A DNA stretch of 56,872 nt, taken from an uncultured Bacteroidales bacterium (GTDB taxonomy: Bacteria; Bacteroidota; Bacteroidia; Bacteroidales; Muribaculaceae). A program made the translations under genes and the position numbers. Numbering within the stretch: the first letter of the stretch is position 1; each line of letters opens with the position of its first letter. Positions 25,549 through 33,474 of this stretch are shown here, piece after piece. A model generated the notes under the pieces. It worked only from the letters and a program-made list of their open reading frames with translations. It did not search any database and had not been told where the DNA came from. The DNA lies in contig CACYRK010000019.1 of the NCBI GenBank assembly GCA_902776835.1, forward strand, positions 1 through 56,872. The letters run 5' to 3'.

Positions 25549-25685
25549 ATCTGTCATCTGTTATCTGTCATCTGTCATCTGTTATCTGTTATCTGTTATC
25601 TGTTATCTGTTATCTGTCATCTGTCATCTGTTATCTGTCATCTGTTATCTGTTATCTGTTATCTGTCATCTGTTATCTGTTATCT
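25549..25685. repeat. Heptamer array, 19 units (ATCTGTY)
   Basis: Nineteen uninterrupted 7-nt units ATCTGTC or ATCTGTT fill 25549-25681, followed by ATCT. Only the last base of the unit varies. It lies between two + strand genes, but the array strand orientation is the same as in the arrays next to minus-strand genes. The + strand has no stop in any frame across it, which creates spurious SVICYLL-type reading frames. Confidence 0.95.
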
Positions 25686-25742
25686 AAAAAACTTCCGTTT
25701 TTTCACGTACTTTTTTCCGCATTTTTGCGTTTATAGTATAGT

Positions 25743-26207
25743 ATGGACGCTTTTGTGCAGTTTTTTGCCGATTGGGGCTATTGGGGGCTCTTCCTGGGCT
25801 CGTTTATCGCTGGCAGCATAGTGCCGCTCAGCAGCGAGGCGCTTGTCGTGGCCTGCGTGGGGCCGTTTCACCTCGACCCCTGGCTGTGCCTCGTGGCGGC
25901 CCTCATCGGCAACGTGTCGGGTGGCATGACCTGCTATTGGCTTGGCACTTTGGGCAATATCCACTGGATTGAAAAGTATGCCCACGTCAGCCAGCAGAAA
26001 CTTGAGCGTGCGCAGCGGTTTATCCAGGGCCGAGGCGCCTGGATGGGCTTTTTTGCTTTCGTGCCCATTCTGGGCAGCGCCATCACCGTAGCCTTGGGTT
26101 ACATGCGCGCCAACATTCCCATCGTGGTCCTCTCGATGACCATCGGAAAGGCCCTCCGCTATGCCGCAGTCATCTGGGCCACCATCGGCGCCGCCTCACT
26201 CCTATAG
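25743..26207 (+). CDS. YqaA/DedA-like (VTT domain) inner-membrane protein
   Basis: This 154-residue protein has about four hydrophobic segments and resembles the small YqaA branch of the DedA/VTT (SNARE-associated) family. Typical features are GSFIAGSIVPLSSEALVVAC near the N-terminus, a glycine-rich GNVSGGMTCYWLG loop and RAQRFIQGRGAWMGFFAFVPILGSAITVALGYMR, where the arginine/glycine loop and the FxxxxP motif are conserved. DedA relatives move undecaprenyl phosphate or phospholipids across the inner membrane, but the activity of the YqaA branch is unknown. It is a single gene behind two tandem-repeat arrays and before a 9-mer array. I see no clear consensus promoter. Confidence 0.88.
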   Translation: MDAFVQFFADWGYWGLFLGSFIAGSIVPLSSEALVVACVGPFHLDPWLCLVAALIGNVSGGMTCYWLGTLGNIHWIEKYAHVSQQKLERAQRFIQGRGAWMGFFAFVPILGSAITVALGYMRANIPIVVLSMTIGKALRYAAVIWATIGAASLL

Positions 26208-26229
26208 CCTGGCAAGGCTCGTGGGAGCC

Positions 26230-26274
26230 GTCGAACCCGTCAGACAGGTCAGACCCGTCGGACAGGTCGGACAA
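26230..26274. repeat. Nonamer array (GTCRGACMS), 5 units
   Basis: Five exact 9-nt units: GTCGAACCC, GTCAGACAG, GTCAGACCC, GTCGGACAG, GTCGGACAA. It lies 22 bp after the YqaA-like stop and before the convergent terminator. Confidence 0.85.
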
Positions 26275-26315
26275 CACTCAACTCATTGTGCGGGTGGGGG
26301 ATGGCAAAGATATAA

Positions 26316-26348
26316 CGAGGGCGTGTCGCAGTTGTCGACACGCCCTCG
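26316..26348. terminator. Terminator between the YqaA-like gene and asnS (convergent)
   Basis: A 13-bp stem CGAGGGCGTGTCG (26316-26328) and its complement (26336-26348) enclose a 7-nt loop. It is followed on the + strand by ATTTTTTG after 9 bases and lies 24 bp past the asnS stop. Confidence 0.8.
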
Positions 26349-26371
26349 TGGTGCATTTTTTGTGCGCGCGT

Positions 26372-27769
26372 TTAGAACTCGGCGTTGCCGGGTGTGCGCG
26401 GGAACGGGATGACGTCGCGGATGTTGGCCATGCCGGTCACGAAGAGAATCAGGCGCTCGAAGCCCAAGCCGAAGCCGGCATGCGGGCATGTGCCGTACTT
26501 GCGTGTGTCGAGATACCACCACATGTCCTTCATGGGGATGTTGCGGCGCTCAATCTCAGCCAGCAGTTTGTCGTAGCGCTCTTCGCGTACCGAGCCGCCG
26601 ATGATCTCGCCAATCTGCGGGAACAGCACGTCGGTGCCCTGCACGGTCTTGTCGTCGTCGTTCTGACGCATGTAGAACGACTTGATTTCCTTCGGATAGT
26701 TGTACAGGATGACCGGTTTCTTGAAGTGCTTCTCCACCAGGTAGCGCTCATGCTCGCTGGCCAGGTCGCAGCCCCAAGCCACGGGGAACTCGAATTTCTC
26801 GCCGTTCTCCTGTGCTTTTTGCAGAATCTCCACACCCTCGGTGTAGGTCAGGTGCACAAAGTCGTCGGCCAGCACGCCTTTCAGGCGCTCAATCAGTCCG
26901 TTGTCAATCATCTTGTTGAGGAACTCCAGGTCGTCCTGGCAGTGGTCGAGCGCGTAGCGCACGCAGTGCTTGATGAAGCGCTCTTCGAGTTCCATCAGGC
27001 CGTCCAACTCCAGGAAGGCCACCTCAGGCTCAATCTGCCAGAACTCTGCCAGGTGGCGAGGGGTGTTGCTGTTCTCGGCGCGGAACGTGGGGCCGAAGGT
27101 GTAGATGGCGCCCAATGCCGTGGCACCGAGTTCGCCCTCGAGTTGGCCCGACACGGTGAGCGACGTCATCTTGCCGAAGAAGTCGTCGTCATACTTGATG
27201 TTGCCCTTGTCGTCCATCTCCAGTTTGTAGAGGTTCTTGGTGGTCACCTGGAACATCTCGCCGGCACCCTCGCAGTCGCTCGCCGTAATCAGCGGCGTGT
27301 GGAAGTAGAAGAAGCCGTTGTCGTTGAAGAACTGGTGAACCGCCATGGCCATGTGGTGGCGGATGCGGAACACCGCACCGAAGGTGTTGGTGCGAAGGCG
27401 CATGTGGGCATGCTTGCGCATGTACTCAAAGGTCTGGCCTTTCTTCTGCATCGGGTAGTCGTTGGGGCACAAGCCGTAGATTTCGATGCTTTCGCACTGC
27501 ATCTCCACGCTCTGGCCCTGGCCCATGCTCTCTACCAACTCACCCACCGCACACAGGCACGATCCGGTGGTGATGTCCTTCAGTTGGTCGGCATCGATTT
27601 TCTCGGTGTTGACGACAATCTGGATGTTTTTGATGGTCGAGCCATCGTTCAGGGCGATGAATTGCACCTGCTTGTTGCCGCGGCGGGTGCGCACCCAGCC
27701 CTTGACGCACACCTGCTGTCCCACAAGTGTGGCATCGCTAAGAATATCTACTATTCTTGTTCGTTTCAT
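26372..27769 (-). CDS. asnS: Asparaginyl-tRNA synthetase
   Basis: AsnRS charges tRNA-Asn with asparagine. The 465-residue length is typical. The N-terminal OB-fold anticodon-binding domain (about 1-120) has [29 protein letters not shown] strands (key residues GWVRTRR). The class IIb catalytic core shows motif 2 [20 protein letters not shown] and motif 3 [10 protein letters not shown] near the C-terminus. It follows the pseudouridine synthase gene by 68 bp on the reverse side; the gap contains a 9-bp hairpin. It is a housekeeping gene with codon use like its neighbours. Confidence 0.97.
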   Translation of the reverse strand: MKRTRIVDILSDATLVGQQVCVKGWVRTRRGNKQVQFIALNDGSTIKNIQIVVNTEKIDADQLKDITTGSCLCAVGELVESMGQGQSVEMQCESIEIYGLCPNDYPMQKKGQTFEYMRKHAHMRLRTNTFGAVFRIRHHMAMAVHQFFNDNGFFYFHTPLITASDCEGAGEMFQVTTKNLYKLEMDDKGNIKYDDDFFGKMTSLTVSGQLEGELGATALGAIYTFGPTFRAENSNTPRHLAEFWQIEPEVAFLELDGLMELEERFIKHCVRYALDHCQDDLEFLNKMIDNGLIERLKGVLADDFVHLTYTEGVEILQKAQENGEKFEFPVAWGCDLASEHERYLVEKHFKKPVILYNYPKEIKSFYMRQNDDDKTVQGTDVLFPQIGEIIGGSVREERYDKLLAEIERRNIPMKDMWWYLDTRKYGTCPHAGFGLGFERLILFVTGMANIRDVIPFPRTPGNAEF

Positions 27770-27790
27770 TGCTATAATATGTTTTTGCTA

Positions 27791-27830
27791 TTAAGGGCCC
27801 GTGGGGCAAAATGGCCGTAAAGGCCCTTAA
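27791..27830. other. Inverted repeat between the pseudouridine synthase gene and asnS
   Basis: TTAAGGGCC (27791-27799) and GGCCCTTAA (27822-27830) form a 9-bp stem. It is 8 bp beyond the rluB-like stop and 21 bp before the asnS start. No T-run follows on the minus strand, so it looks more like a regulatory or mRNA-processing hairpin than a full terminator. Confidence 0.5.
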
Positions 27831-27837
27831 TGATTGA

Positions 27838-29337
27838 TTACTCAAATGAGCCTTGCTTGAGGAAGTTGACCTCTTCCTGAGTCAGGTAGCGCCAACGTCC
27901 GCGAGGCAGGTTCTTCTTGGTAAGGCCGGCGAAGTACACACGGTCGAGTTTCACCACGTGGTAGCCAAGTTTCTCGAAGATGCGGCGCACCACACGGTTG
28001 CGGCCGCTGTGAATCTCGATGCCTGCCTGCTTGCGGTCGGTAGGGCTCACGTAACTCACGGCGTCGGCGTGGATGGGGCCATCGTCAAGTTCTACACCGT
28101 CGGCGATGCGCTGCATGTCCTCCTCGCTGATGGGCTTGTCGGTCCACACCTGGTAGATTTTCTTCTTCACAAACTTGGGGTGGGTGAGTTTCGAGGCCAA
28201 CTCGCCGTCGTTGGTGAGCAGCAGCACGCCGGTGGTGTTGCGGTCGAGACGTCCCACAGGGTAGATGCGCTCCTCGCTGGCGCCCTTCACCAGGTCCATC
28301 ACAGTCTTGCGGCCGTTGGGGTCGTCGCTTGTGGTGACCACGTTTTTGGGCTTGTTGAGCAGCACATAGTTCTTGCGCTCGGTTGCCACAACTTTCTCGT
28401 TGTACTCAACGATGTCCTTGGGGGTGATCTTCACACCGAGTTCGGTGACCACCTCGCCATTGACCTTGATCTTGCCGTCGGTAATCAGAGCGTCGGCCTC
28501 GCGGCGCGAGCAAATTCCGGCATTGGCAATGAATTTATTCAGACGCACGGTCATGTTGGGATCCACTTCAGGCTCGTCGTAGACCACCGGTTTGGGCCGT
28601 GGCGTGAAACGCATCTGTTGCTTGGGGAAGTGTTGCTGCTTGGCGGGCTTGCGATATCCGCCCTGCTGGTTGTAACCGCCCTGCTGGTTGTAGCCGCGCT
28701 GCTGATAACCGCCCTGCTGACGGGGCTGATAGCCACGCTGCTGGAAGCCGCGCTGCTGATATCCGCCCTGCTGGCGCTGCTGGTTGTAGCCGCCTTGCTG
28801 GTTGTAGCCGCCTTGCTGGTTATATCCGCCCTGCTGGTTGTAGCCGCGCTGCTGATAACCGCTCTGGCCACGCTGCTGGTATCCGCCCTGCTGGTTATAG
28901 CCACGCTGCTGATAGCCGCCCTGCTGGTTGTATCCGCGCTGCTGATAGCCCTGACGGGGCTGGTAGCCGCGCTGCTGGCGGGGCTGGTAAGGACGTTGCT
29001 GGTAGGGGCGCTGCTGATAGCCCTCAGGCTGACCCTCGCTCACCGTGCCCTCGCCATTGGCTTGGGGCTGGTAAGGTTGTTGGTAACGCTGCTGGTAGGG
29101 GCGTTGGTAGCCACGCTGCTGATAGCCACGCTGCTGATAGCCACCCTGCTGATATTGCTGCTGGTAGCCGCCTGGCGTGTAATCATTACTGGTCTCATTA
29201 GTCGAGTTCCCTTGTGGTTCATGGTTATACTCCACTTTTTCGAAGCGAGCGGTCTCAGGAGCCGCTTCTTCAGGATTGCTCATCGTCTCGCCGATGCGAG
29301 GGCGTTTTGGTTTTTTTCCTAAGATGTCTTCTTCCAT
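27838..29337 (-). CDS. rRNA pseudouridine synthase (RsuA/RluB family) with long Q/G/Y-rich N-terminal region
   Basis: The C-terminal 240 residues are a standard RluB/RsuA enzyme that isomerises uridine in 16S or 23S rRNA: an S4 RNA-binding domain (MTVRLNKFIANAGICSRREA, about 260-310) and the catalytic domain with PVGRLDRNTTGVLLLTNDGE (catalytic Asp near residue 366) and IHSGRNRVVRRIFEKLGY. Residues of about 55-230 are low complexity, built from YQQRGYNQQGG-like units with arginines. This is an RGG/prion-like composition that could bind RNA or promote condensation (inference). The start at 29337 (MEEDILGKKPKRPRIG) is chosen because the longer frame would run into the promoter and a conserved-looking leader. 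Upstream of asnS in one probable transcription unit. Confidence 0.92.
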   Translation of the reverse strand: MEEDILGKKPKRPRIGETMSNPEEAAPETARFEKVEYNHEPQGNSTNETSNDYTPGGYQQQYQQGGYQQRGYQQRGYQRPYQQRYQQPYQPQANGEGTVSEGQPEGYQQRPYQQRPYQPRQQRGYQPRQGYQQRGYNQQGGYQQRGYNQQGGYQQRGQSGYQQRGYNQQGGYNQQGGYNQQGGYNQQRQQGGYQQRGFQQRGYQPRQQGGYQQRGYNQQGGYNQQGGYRKPAKQQHFPKQQMRFTPRPKPVVYDEPEVDPNMTVRLNKFIANAGICSRREADALITDGKIKVNGEVVTELGVKITPKDIVEYNEKVVATERKNYVLLNKPKNVVTTSDDPNGRKTVMDLVKGASEERIYPVGRLDRNTTGVLLLTNDGELASKLTHPKFVKKKIYQVWTDKPISEEDMQRIADGVELDDGPIHADAVSYVSPTDRKQAGIEIHSGRNRVVRRIFEKLGYHVVKLDRVYFAGLTKKNLPRGRWRYLTQEEVNFLKQGSFE

Positions 29338-29563
29338 TGTAGTGAATGTTATTAGGTAAATAAAACATGTGGTGGGGCTGAACAGCCTGGCGCTGTGCTG
29401 CAGGAGTTTCACCAACTCGTGGCACATTATCGGCGGCGTAGAAACGCCCACGTGGCTTCGCGGCACGTGGCTTAAACTGTTGCGTGATAATAATGCAGAT
29501 ACATATCCAAATTGTCCAGTAACCCAAAAAAAGTAGTGACCTCTCGGCCAGTTCTCGTTTTTC
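29338..29563 (-). promoter_or_regulatory. Long 5' leader of the pseudouridine synthase gene
   Basis: About 226 nt separate the predicted transcription start from the ATG. On the minus strand it contains the imperfect hairpin GCCACGTG/CACGTGGG with a 9-nt loop (around 29450-29475), a GC-rich middle section, and an AT-rich end next to the ATG. It is much longer than other leaders in the window. It may be a structured regulatory leader, for example autogenous control by an RNA-modifying enzyme. No known riboswitch was recognised. Confidence 0.4.
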
Positions 29564-29569
29564 GATGTG

Positions 29570-29577
29570 CAAAGATA
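29570..29577 (-). promoter_or_regulatory. -7 promoter element of the pseudouridine synthase gene
   Basis: The minus strand reads TATCTTTG, exact consensus, with initiation predicted near 29563. Confidence 0.65.
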
Positions 29578-29680
29578 CAAAAAAGTTGATTTCTCAACAA
29601 TAGAATCTTACCAAAATGGTCCAAAAATCATCACTTTCACACTAATTAACGCTTTCCACCCCACCTCACCGCAAGCAATA

Positions 29681-29790
29681 GGGGGTAAGCAAAAGGCGGA
29701 TGTGGCGTGCTGCTTCTCAAAAAAACGCGGATTTTGCGAATCGAGTTGCAAATTTCACTAAGAATTACCCCCAATCCACAAAATCCGCCT
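29681..29790. other. Two interleaved perfect inverted repeats downstream of purB
   Basis: GGGGGTAA (29681-29688) complements TTACCCCC (29765-29772), and AGGCGGAT (29694-29701) complements ATCCGCCT (29783-29790). The order a-b-a'-b' is not nested, so only a pseudoknot or two mutually exclusive hairpins are possible. The last base directly abuts the heptamer array. Read from purB, the distal arm is followed by CCTTTTG, so one alternative resembles a weak terminator. Confidence 0.45.
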
Positions 29791-29944
29791 ATCTGTTATC
29801 TGTTACCTGTAATCTGTAATCTGTAATCTGTTATCTGTTATCTGTTATCTGTTATCTGTTATCTGTAATCTGTTATCTGTTATCTGTTATCTGTTATCTG
29901 TAATCTGTTATCTGTTATCTGTTATCTGTTATCTGTTATCTGTT
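29791..29944. repeat. Heptamer array, 22 units (ATCTGTT/ATCTGTA), 3' of purB
   Basis: Twenty-two consecutive 7-nt units with no insertion or deletion; nearly all variation is T or A in the last position. The purB stop is at 29958-29960, 13 bp away, so the array would begin the purB 3' UTR. Confidence 0.95.
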
Positions 29945-29957
29945 CTGAGAATCAGAA

Positions 29958-31310
29958 TCAAAATCCCGTGTAGTTGTGCGGGGTGATGGCGCGCAGTTCG
30001 GCCTTCACGGCATCGCTCACCTGCAGCGTGTCGACAAACTCGGCGATGCGTTGCTGGTCGACCACGGCGTTGGTGCGTGTGAGCGCTTTCAGCGTCTCGT
30101 AGGGCTTCGGGTAGCCCTCGCGGCGCAGAATCGTCTGCATGGCCTCGGCCACCACGCTCCATGTCTGGTCCAGGTCGGCGTCGATAGCCTCGCGGTTCAG
30201 GATGAGTTTGCCGAGCCCCTTCGATGTGCTGGCCAGCGCAATCAGCAGGTGGCCCAGGGGCACACCCACGTTGCGAAGCACAGTGGAGTCGGTTAGGTCG
30301 CGCTGGAGGCGCGAGATGGGCAGTTTGTGCGACAGGTGCTCCAGGATGGCCGTGGCGATGCCCAGGTTGCCCTCGCTGTTCTCAAAGTCGATGGGGTTGA
30401 CCTTGTGAGGCATGGCGCTCGAGCCAACCTCGCCCGGCTTGATCTCCTGCTTGAAGTAGTTCAGCGAGATGTACATCCACATGTCGCGGTCGATGTCGAT
30501 GATTATGGTGGCGATGCGGCGCAGTGCGTCGAACAGCGCGGCCAAGTTGTCGTAGTTGGAGATTTGCGTGGTCCACTGCTCACGCTCGATGCCTAAGTGG
30601 TTGCGCAGAAAGTCGTTGGCAAAGGTGGGCCAGTCGATGTCGGGGTAGGCTACGCGGTGCGCGTTGAAGTTGCCCGTGGCGCCGCCAAACTTGCCGCTGA
30701 TGGGCACCTTGCGCAGCGCCTCAAGTTGGCCGGCCAGGCGGTAAGCCATCACGTGCAACTCCTTGCCCAGGCGTGTGGGCGACGCCGGCTGCCCGTGTGT
30801 GCGGGCGAGCATGGGCACGTCGTACCACTTGCCAGCGGCCTCTTCGAGTTGCATCACGAGTTTGTTGACCCGCGGAATCACCGTCTCCTCGAGCGCGTCG
30901 GCCAGACTCATCGGCACTGCCGTGTTGTTGATGTCCTGCGATGTGAGGCCGAAGTGCACAAACTCCTTCACGTCGCCCAGCCCCAGGCTGTCCATCTTCT
31001 CCTTGATGAGGTACTCCACGGCCTTCACGTCGTGGTTGGTGATGCTCTCGATGTCCTTCACGCGCTGTGCGTCGTCGAGAGTAAACCCGGTGTACAGCGT
31101 GCGCAGTTGCTGCAGTTTCTCGGCCTCGATGCCCGCCAACTGCGGCAGTGGCAGTTGGCACAAAGCGATGAAGTACTCCACTTCAACCTTGATGCGATAG
31201 TGTATCAGAGCCGCTTCGCTGAAGTAGTGGCTCAACGTGGCCGTCTTGCTGCGGTAACGGCCGTCGATAGGAGTGACCGCGGTGAGCGGCGACAGAGTTT
31301 TATAATCCAT
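29958..31310 (-). CDS. purB: Adenylosuccinate lyase
   Basis: PurB cleaves fumarate from SAICAR and adenylosuccinate in purine synthesis. The 450-residue sequence starts TAVTPIDGRYRSKTATL and has FVHFGLTSQDINNTAVPMSL and ARTHGQPASPTRLGKE. The fumarase/aspartase superfamily signature SSAMPHKVNPIDFENSEGN carries the catalytic serine in the flexible loop. This matches the long E. coli-like PurB group. It is monocistronic as far as the sequence shows: a heptamer array flanks each side, with no neighbour of the purine pathway. The start is the only ATG that gives the conserved N-terminus. Confidence 0.97.
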   Translation of the reverse strand: MDYKTLSPLTAVTPIDGRYRSKTATLSHYFSEAALIHYRIKVEVEYFIALCQLPLPQLAGIEAEKLQQLRTLYTGFTLDDAQRVKDIESITNHDVKAVEYLIKEKMDSLGLGDVKEFVHFGLTSQDINNTAVPMSLADALEETVIPRVNKLVMQLEEAAGKWYDVPMLARTHGQPASPTRLGKELHVMAYRLAGQLEALRKVPISGKFGGATGNFNAHRVAYPDIDWPTFANDFLRNHLGIEREQWTTQISNYDNLAALFDALRRIATIIIDIDRDMWMYISLNYFKQEIKPGEVGSSAMPHKVNPIDFENSEGNLGIATAILEHLSHKLPISRLQRDLTDSTVLRNVGVPLGHLLIALASTSKGLGKLILNREAIDADLDQTWSVVAEAMQTILRREGYPKPYETLKALTRTNAVVDQQRIAEFVDTLQVSDAVKAELRAITPHNYTGF

Positions 31311-31347
31311 TATAATAGTGATATTTAATTGTCAATAACTCCACCAA

Positions 31348-31381
31348 ACAGACGCCCCCCGCAAAATGAGAGGGAGCGCCC
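31348..31381 (-). terminator. GC-rich hairpin after the L,D-transpeptidase gene
   Basis: On the minus strand GGCGCTCCC pairs with GGGGGGCGTC (two G.U pairs) around an 11-nt loop, followed by TGTTTGG. It lies on the far side of the heptamer array from the stop codon. The T-run is poor, so this is a weak terminator candidate. Confidence 0.4.
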
Positions 31382-31382
31382 C

Positions 31383-31417
31383 ATCTATAATCTATAATCT
31401 ATAATCTATAATCTATT
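31383..31417. repeat. Heptamer array (ATCTATA)4-ATCTATT overlapping a stop codon
   Basis: Five units; the CTA at 31413-31415, inside the last unit, is the TAG stop of the minus-strand L,D-transpeptidase gene. The array thus provides the stop and continues into the 3' UTR. Confidence 0.9.
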
Positions 31418-32069
31418 GCCTGAAAGGCAATGCTGCTTCCTCGGCGAGGATGACCACGGGCATGCCCACCTGTGCGTAGTGCTCCTTGAGGTGGATCAGG
31501 TCGTTGTCGCGCAGGCGTATGCAGCCCTCGCTGTCGCGGCCCGGCACGCTGTTCTCGTTGCCGGTGCTGCCGTGGATGCCGATGCCGTTGAACGGCGTCT
31601 CCAGGCGCATGAACCACTTGCCATAAGCCAGGATGGGGCCGCGGCCGTCGCCGAAGTCATGCACCCAAGTGCTGGCATCCTGAATCTGCTTGATGGTGAA
31701 CGGCTTGCCGGGTGCGCTCTCAGGCGTGCGCATGTCGCCCGATTTCTCCTTCTGGCCCTTGTTGCGGCTCAGGCACACCGGGTAGCGTGCCAGCACAGTG
31801 GTGTCGCCGTTGGCCGTGGAAATCACGTAAAGCCGCAGTTCCTTTTTGCTGATCACAATCATCGTCGAGGCCGGATTGACGGCCTTGTCGTTGTTGATGA
31901 CGGCGGTGTCGGGGCGGTAACTCACGCGCTGCTGGCCGTCGGCGGTTTTCTCCACGCGCTCGGCCTGCGACGACGGCTGTGCCGCCTCATCGCCCTTTTT
32001 CCCCTCATCGCTGTTGCCGCAGCCCCACAATGCGATGGCTGTGGCAAGTAAAATAATGCAACGTCTCAT
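31413..32069 (-). CDS. L,D-transpeptidase (YkuD domain) lipoprotein
   Basis: MRRCIILLATAIALWGC is a lipoprotein signal (cysteine 17), followed by a charged linker. The YkuD domain starts at STMIVISKKELRLYVIS (about residue 68). It contains the catalytic signature IGIHGSTGNENSVPG then SEGCIRLRDNDL, with the HG...SxGC(I)R pattern and catalytic cysteine. L,D-transpeptidases make 3-3 peptidoglycan cross-links or attach lipoproteins to the wall; here the enzyme would sit in the periplasm. TWVHDFGDGRGPILAYGKWFMRL is typical of the Bacteroidetes branch (key residues YGKWFMRL). It is preceded by the zinc-ribbon/SH3 gene and flanked by heptamer arrays on both sides. Confidence 0.93.
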   Translation of the reverse strand: MRRCIILLATAIALWGCGNSDEGKKGDEAAQPSSQAERVEKTADGQQRVSYRPDTAVINNDKAVNPASTMIVISKKELRLYVISTANGDTTVLARYPVCLSRNKGQKEKSGDMRTPESAPGKPFTIKQIQDASTWVHDFGDGRGPILAYGKWFMRLETPFNGIGIHGSTGNENSVPGRDSEGCIRLRDNDLIHLKEHYAQVGMPVVILAEEAALPFRQ

Positions 32070-32080
32070 ATCTAACTGTT

Positions 32081-32129
32081 ATCTGTTATCTGAAAAATCT
32101 ATAATCTCTAATCTATAATCTATAATCTA
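32081..32129. repeat. Heptamer array, degenerate (ATCTGTT, ATCTATA, ATCTCTA)
   Basis: ATCTGTT, an imperfect ATCTGAAAA, ATCTATA, ATCTCTA, ATCTATA, ATCTATA and ATCTA. It fills the space between the stop of the zinc-ribbon/SH3 gene (32132-32134) and the L,D-transpeptidase start (32069). It is the least regular member of the family. Confidence 0.8.
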
Positions 32130-32131
32130 AA

Positions 32132-33127
32132 TCAATATACCGGGTCGGCATACTGCTTCGAAATGTACAACGTGGTGCCGTAGTAGTCCACCAGGAAGAA
32201 GTCGCCCTCCTCGTTGTAGCACTCGAGCATCTGGTTTTTGTCGGGGTGTATGGGATTGCCATAGTTGTCGGTGTAGATGGCGCTGCTGCTCATGCTGGGG
32301 CGCACGCGCAGCCTCACGTCCACGCCCTTGACGCGCACATATTGTGGCACGCCCGACCGCTTTTCGCGCACGCTGGGGCTCGATCCCTTGGTGCGCTCGT
32401 AGAGTGGCGTGGCATATTCTTTGGCGATGTACAGGTCGGTGCGGCCGCCATAACTCACGCGGTAGAAGTCGCCCTCCTCGCCGTTGCAGTCCAGGATGTC
32501 GCCCTTGGCCGGGTGCACCGGCGAGCCGTAGCGGTCGGTGAATATCGAGCCGCTGCTCATGCTGGGCGACGTGCGCAACCGCACATCCTTGCCACTGACC
32601 TTCACCTGTACCGGCGGACCCTTGGGCGAGGGGTTCGTGGCGGCTTGTATCGACTTGCTAATCACGGCCGTGGTGTCGAGGCCGCTCTTCTTGTCGCCGC
32701 TGAGGGCCGGGATGCCCCAGTGAATCACGGCAAACGCGATGATGCCTACCACCAGCGCGCTGATGATGCCTATCAGCACCGTGTTGAGCGAGCCGCCGCT
32801 GCTCTTCGCTTTGCTCGGAACCGGCTCGTAGCCTGGCTGCTGGTATTGCTGTTGATACTGCTGCTGATAGCCGCCTTGTTGCTGGTATCCCTGTTGTTGG
32901 TAACCTTGTTGTTGATATCCCTGTTGTTGGTAACCTTGCTGCTGATATCCCTGTTGTTGGTGACCTTGCTGCTGATATCCACCTTGCTGATATCCAGGCT
33001 GCTGTGGCTGGGGGCGCGAGCCGATGATGGTTTGCTCGCCCGATGCCACTTGCTGCGCCATGCCACACACGTGGCACGACATGGCCTCGTCGGCAAGGGG
33101 TGTTCCACACGATTTGCAATATTTCAT
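32132..33127 (-). CDS. Zinc-ribbon membrane protein with Q/G/Y-rich linker and two SH3-like domains
   Basis: Domain order is as follows. A zinc ribbon CKSCGTPLADEAMSCHVCG places ligands C4, C7, C18 and C21. A low-complexity linker of QQGYQQ units spans about 40-108. A single transmembrane helix lies near 122-145 (LIGIISALVVGIIAFAVI). Two bacterial SH3-like modules (about 180-235 and 255-331) are each built on VRLRxxPSMSSxxIxTDxYG and EEGDFYxVxY. The ribbon would be cytoplasmic and the SH3 domains periplasmic, where such domains bind peptidoglycan or peptides. The next gene is an L,D-transpeptidase, consistent with a cell-wall role (inference). Own promoter at 33209-33216. The linker resembles the one in the pseudouridine synthase 3 kb away. 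Confidence 0.85.
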   Translation of the reverse strand: MKYCKSCGTPLADEAMSCHVCGMAQQVASGEQTIIGSRPQPQQPGYQQGGYQQQGHQQQGYQQQGYQQQGYQQQGYQQQGYQQQGGYQQQYQQQYQQPGYEPVPSKAKSSGGSLNTVLIGIISALVVGIIAFAVIHWGIPALSGDKKSGLDTTAVISKSIQAATNPSPKGPPVQVKVSGKDVRLRTSPSMSSGSIFTDRYGSPVHPAKGDILDCNGEEGDFYRVSYGGRTDLYIAKEYATPLYERTKGSSPSVREKRSGVPQYVRVKGVDVRLRVRPSMSSSAIYTDNYGNPIHPDKNQMLECYNEEGDFFLVDYYGTTLYISKQYADPVY

Positions 33128-33208
33128 AACTACTATAGTTTTTGAGAGTTAGGTGGCTGTCAAGGCACCGAATCACGCGGCAAAACGCGTCAATAGCCTT
33201 GGCCACCA

Positions 33209-33216
33209 CAAAATTA
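33209..33216 (-). promoter_or_regulatory. -7 promoter element of the zinc-ribbon/SH3 gene
   Basis: The minus strand reads TAATTTTG, consistent with TAnnTTTG, about 80 nt upstream of the ATG at 33127. Confidence 0.55.
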
Positions 33217-33286
33217 CAATAAAAATGTGTATTTTCAGCATCCTTTCCCAAAAAACTTTCCATTCCCCCTTGCTAACAATAGCCAC

Positions 33287-33374
33287 TATAGTTTCTATAG
33301 CCCTATAGTCGCGACAGCATCTATAGTCGCGATAGCCTCTATAGTTGCTATAAATGCTATAGTTGCTATTGCTA
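33287..33374. repeat. Nonamer array (CTATAGTYG), degenerate
   Basis: CTATAGTTT and CTATAGCCC, a 16-nt interruption (33305-33320), then six 9-nt units CTATAGTCG, CGATAGCCT, CTATAGTTG, CTATAAATG, CTATAGTTG, CTATTGCTA. CTATAG is self-complementary. It lies between the divergent zinc-ribbon gene and tRNA-Val. Confidence 0.8.
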
Positions 33375-33420
33375 AAGTGGGGTTGAGATGTTAATAGTAC
33401 TTAAAATTTGCACTTCCGCT

Positions 33421-33450
33421 TTGCGGTTTGAGATATTTGCTGTAATTTTG
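33421..33450 (+). promoter_or_regulatory. Promoter of tRNA-Val
   Basis: TTG at 33421-33423 and TAATTTTG at 33443-33450 with a 19-nt spacer. The leader to the mature tRNA is about 17 nt. Confidence 0.65.
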
Positions 33451-33474
33451 CACCGCTTTTGCGAAAAAAGCCTT

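Noticed and set aside
25403..25821. Overlapping small + strand frames rich in SVICYLL repeats
   Set aside because: They are the three-frame translation of the octamer and heptamer arrays, which lack stops on this strand. All three frames give the same peptide, so they are not genes.
26305..26312. Minus-strand TATCTTTG that could start an antisense RNA to the YqaA-like gene
   Set aside because: No -33 TTG at the right distance, and it sits between the terminator and the nonamer array. Probably chance.
29567..29761. 64-codon + strand frame
   Set aside because: Overlaps the promoter of the pseudouridine synthase and the interleaved inverted repeats; no similarity to a known family.
25460..29944. 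CRISPR array
   Set aside because: Repeats are 7-8 nt with no spacers, and no cas genes are present anywhere in the window.
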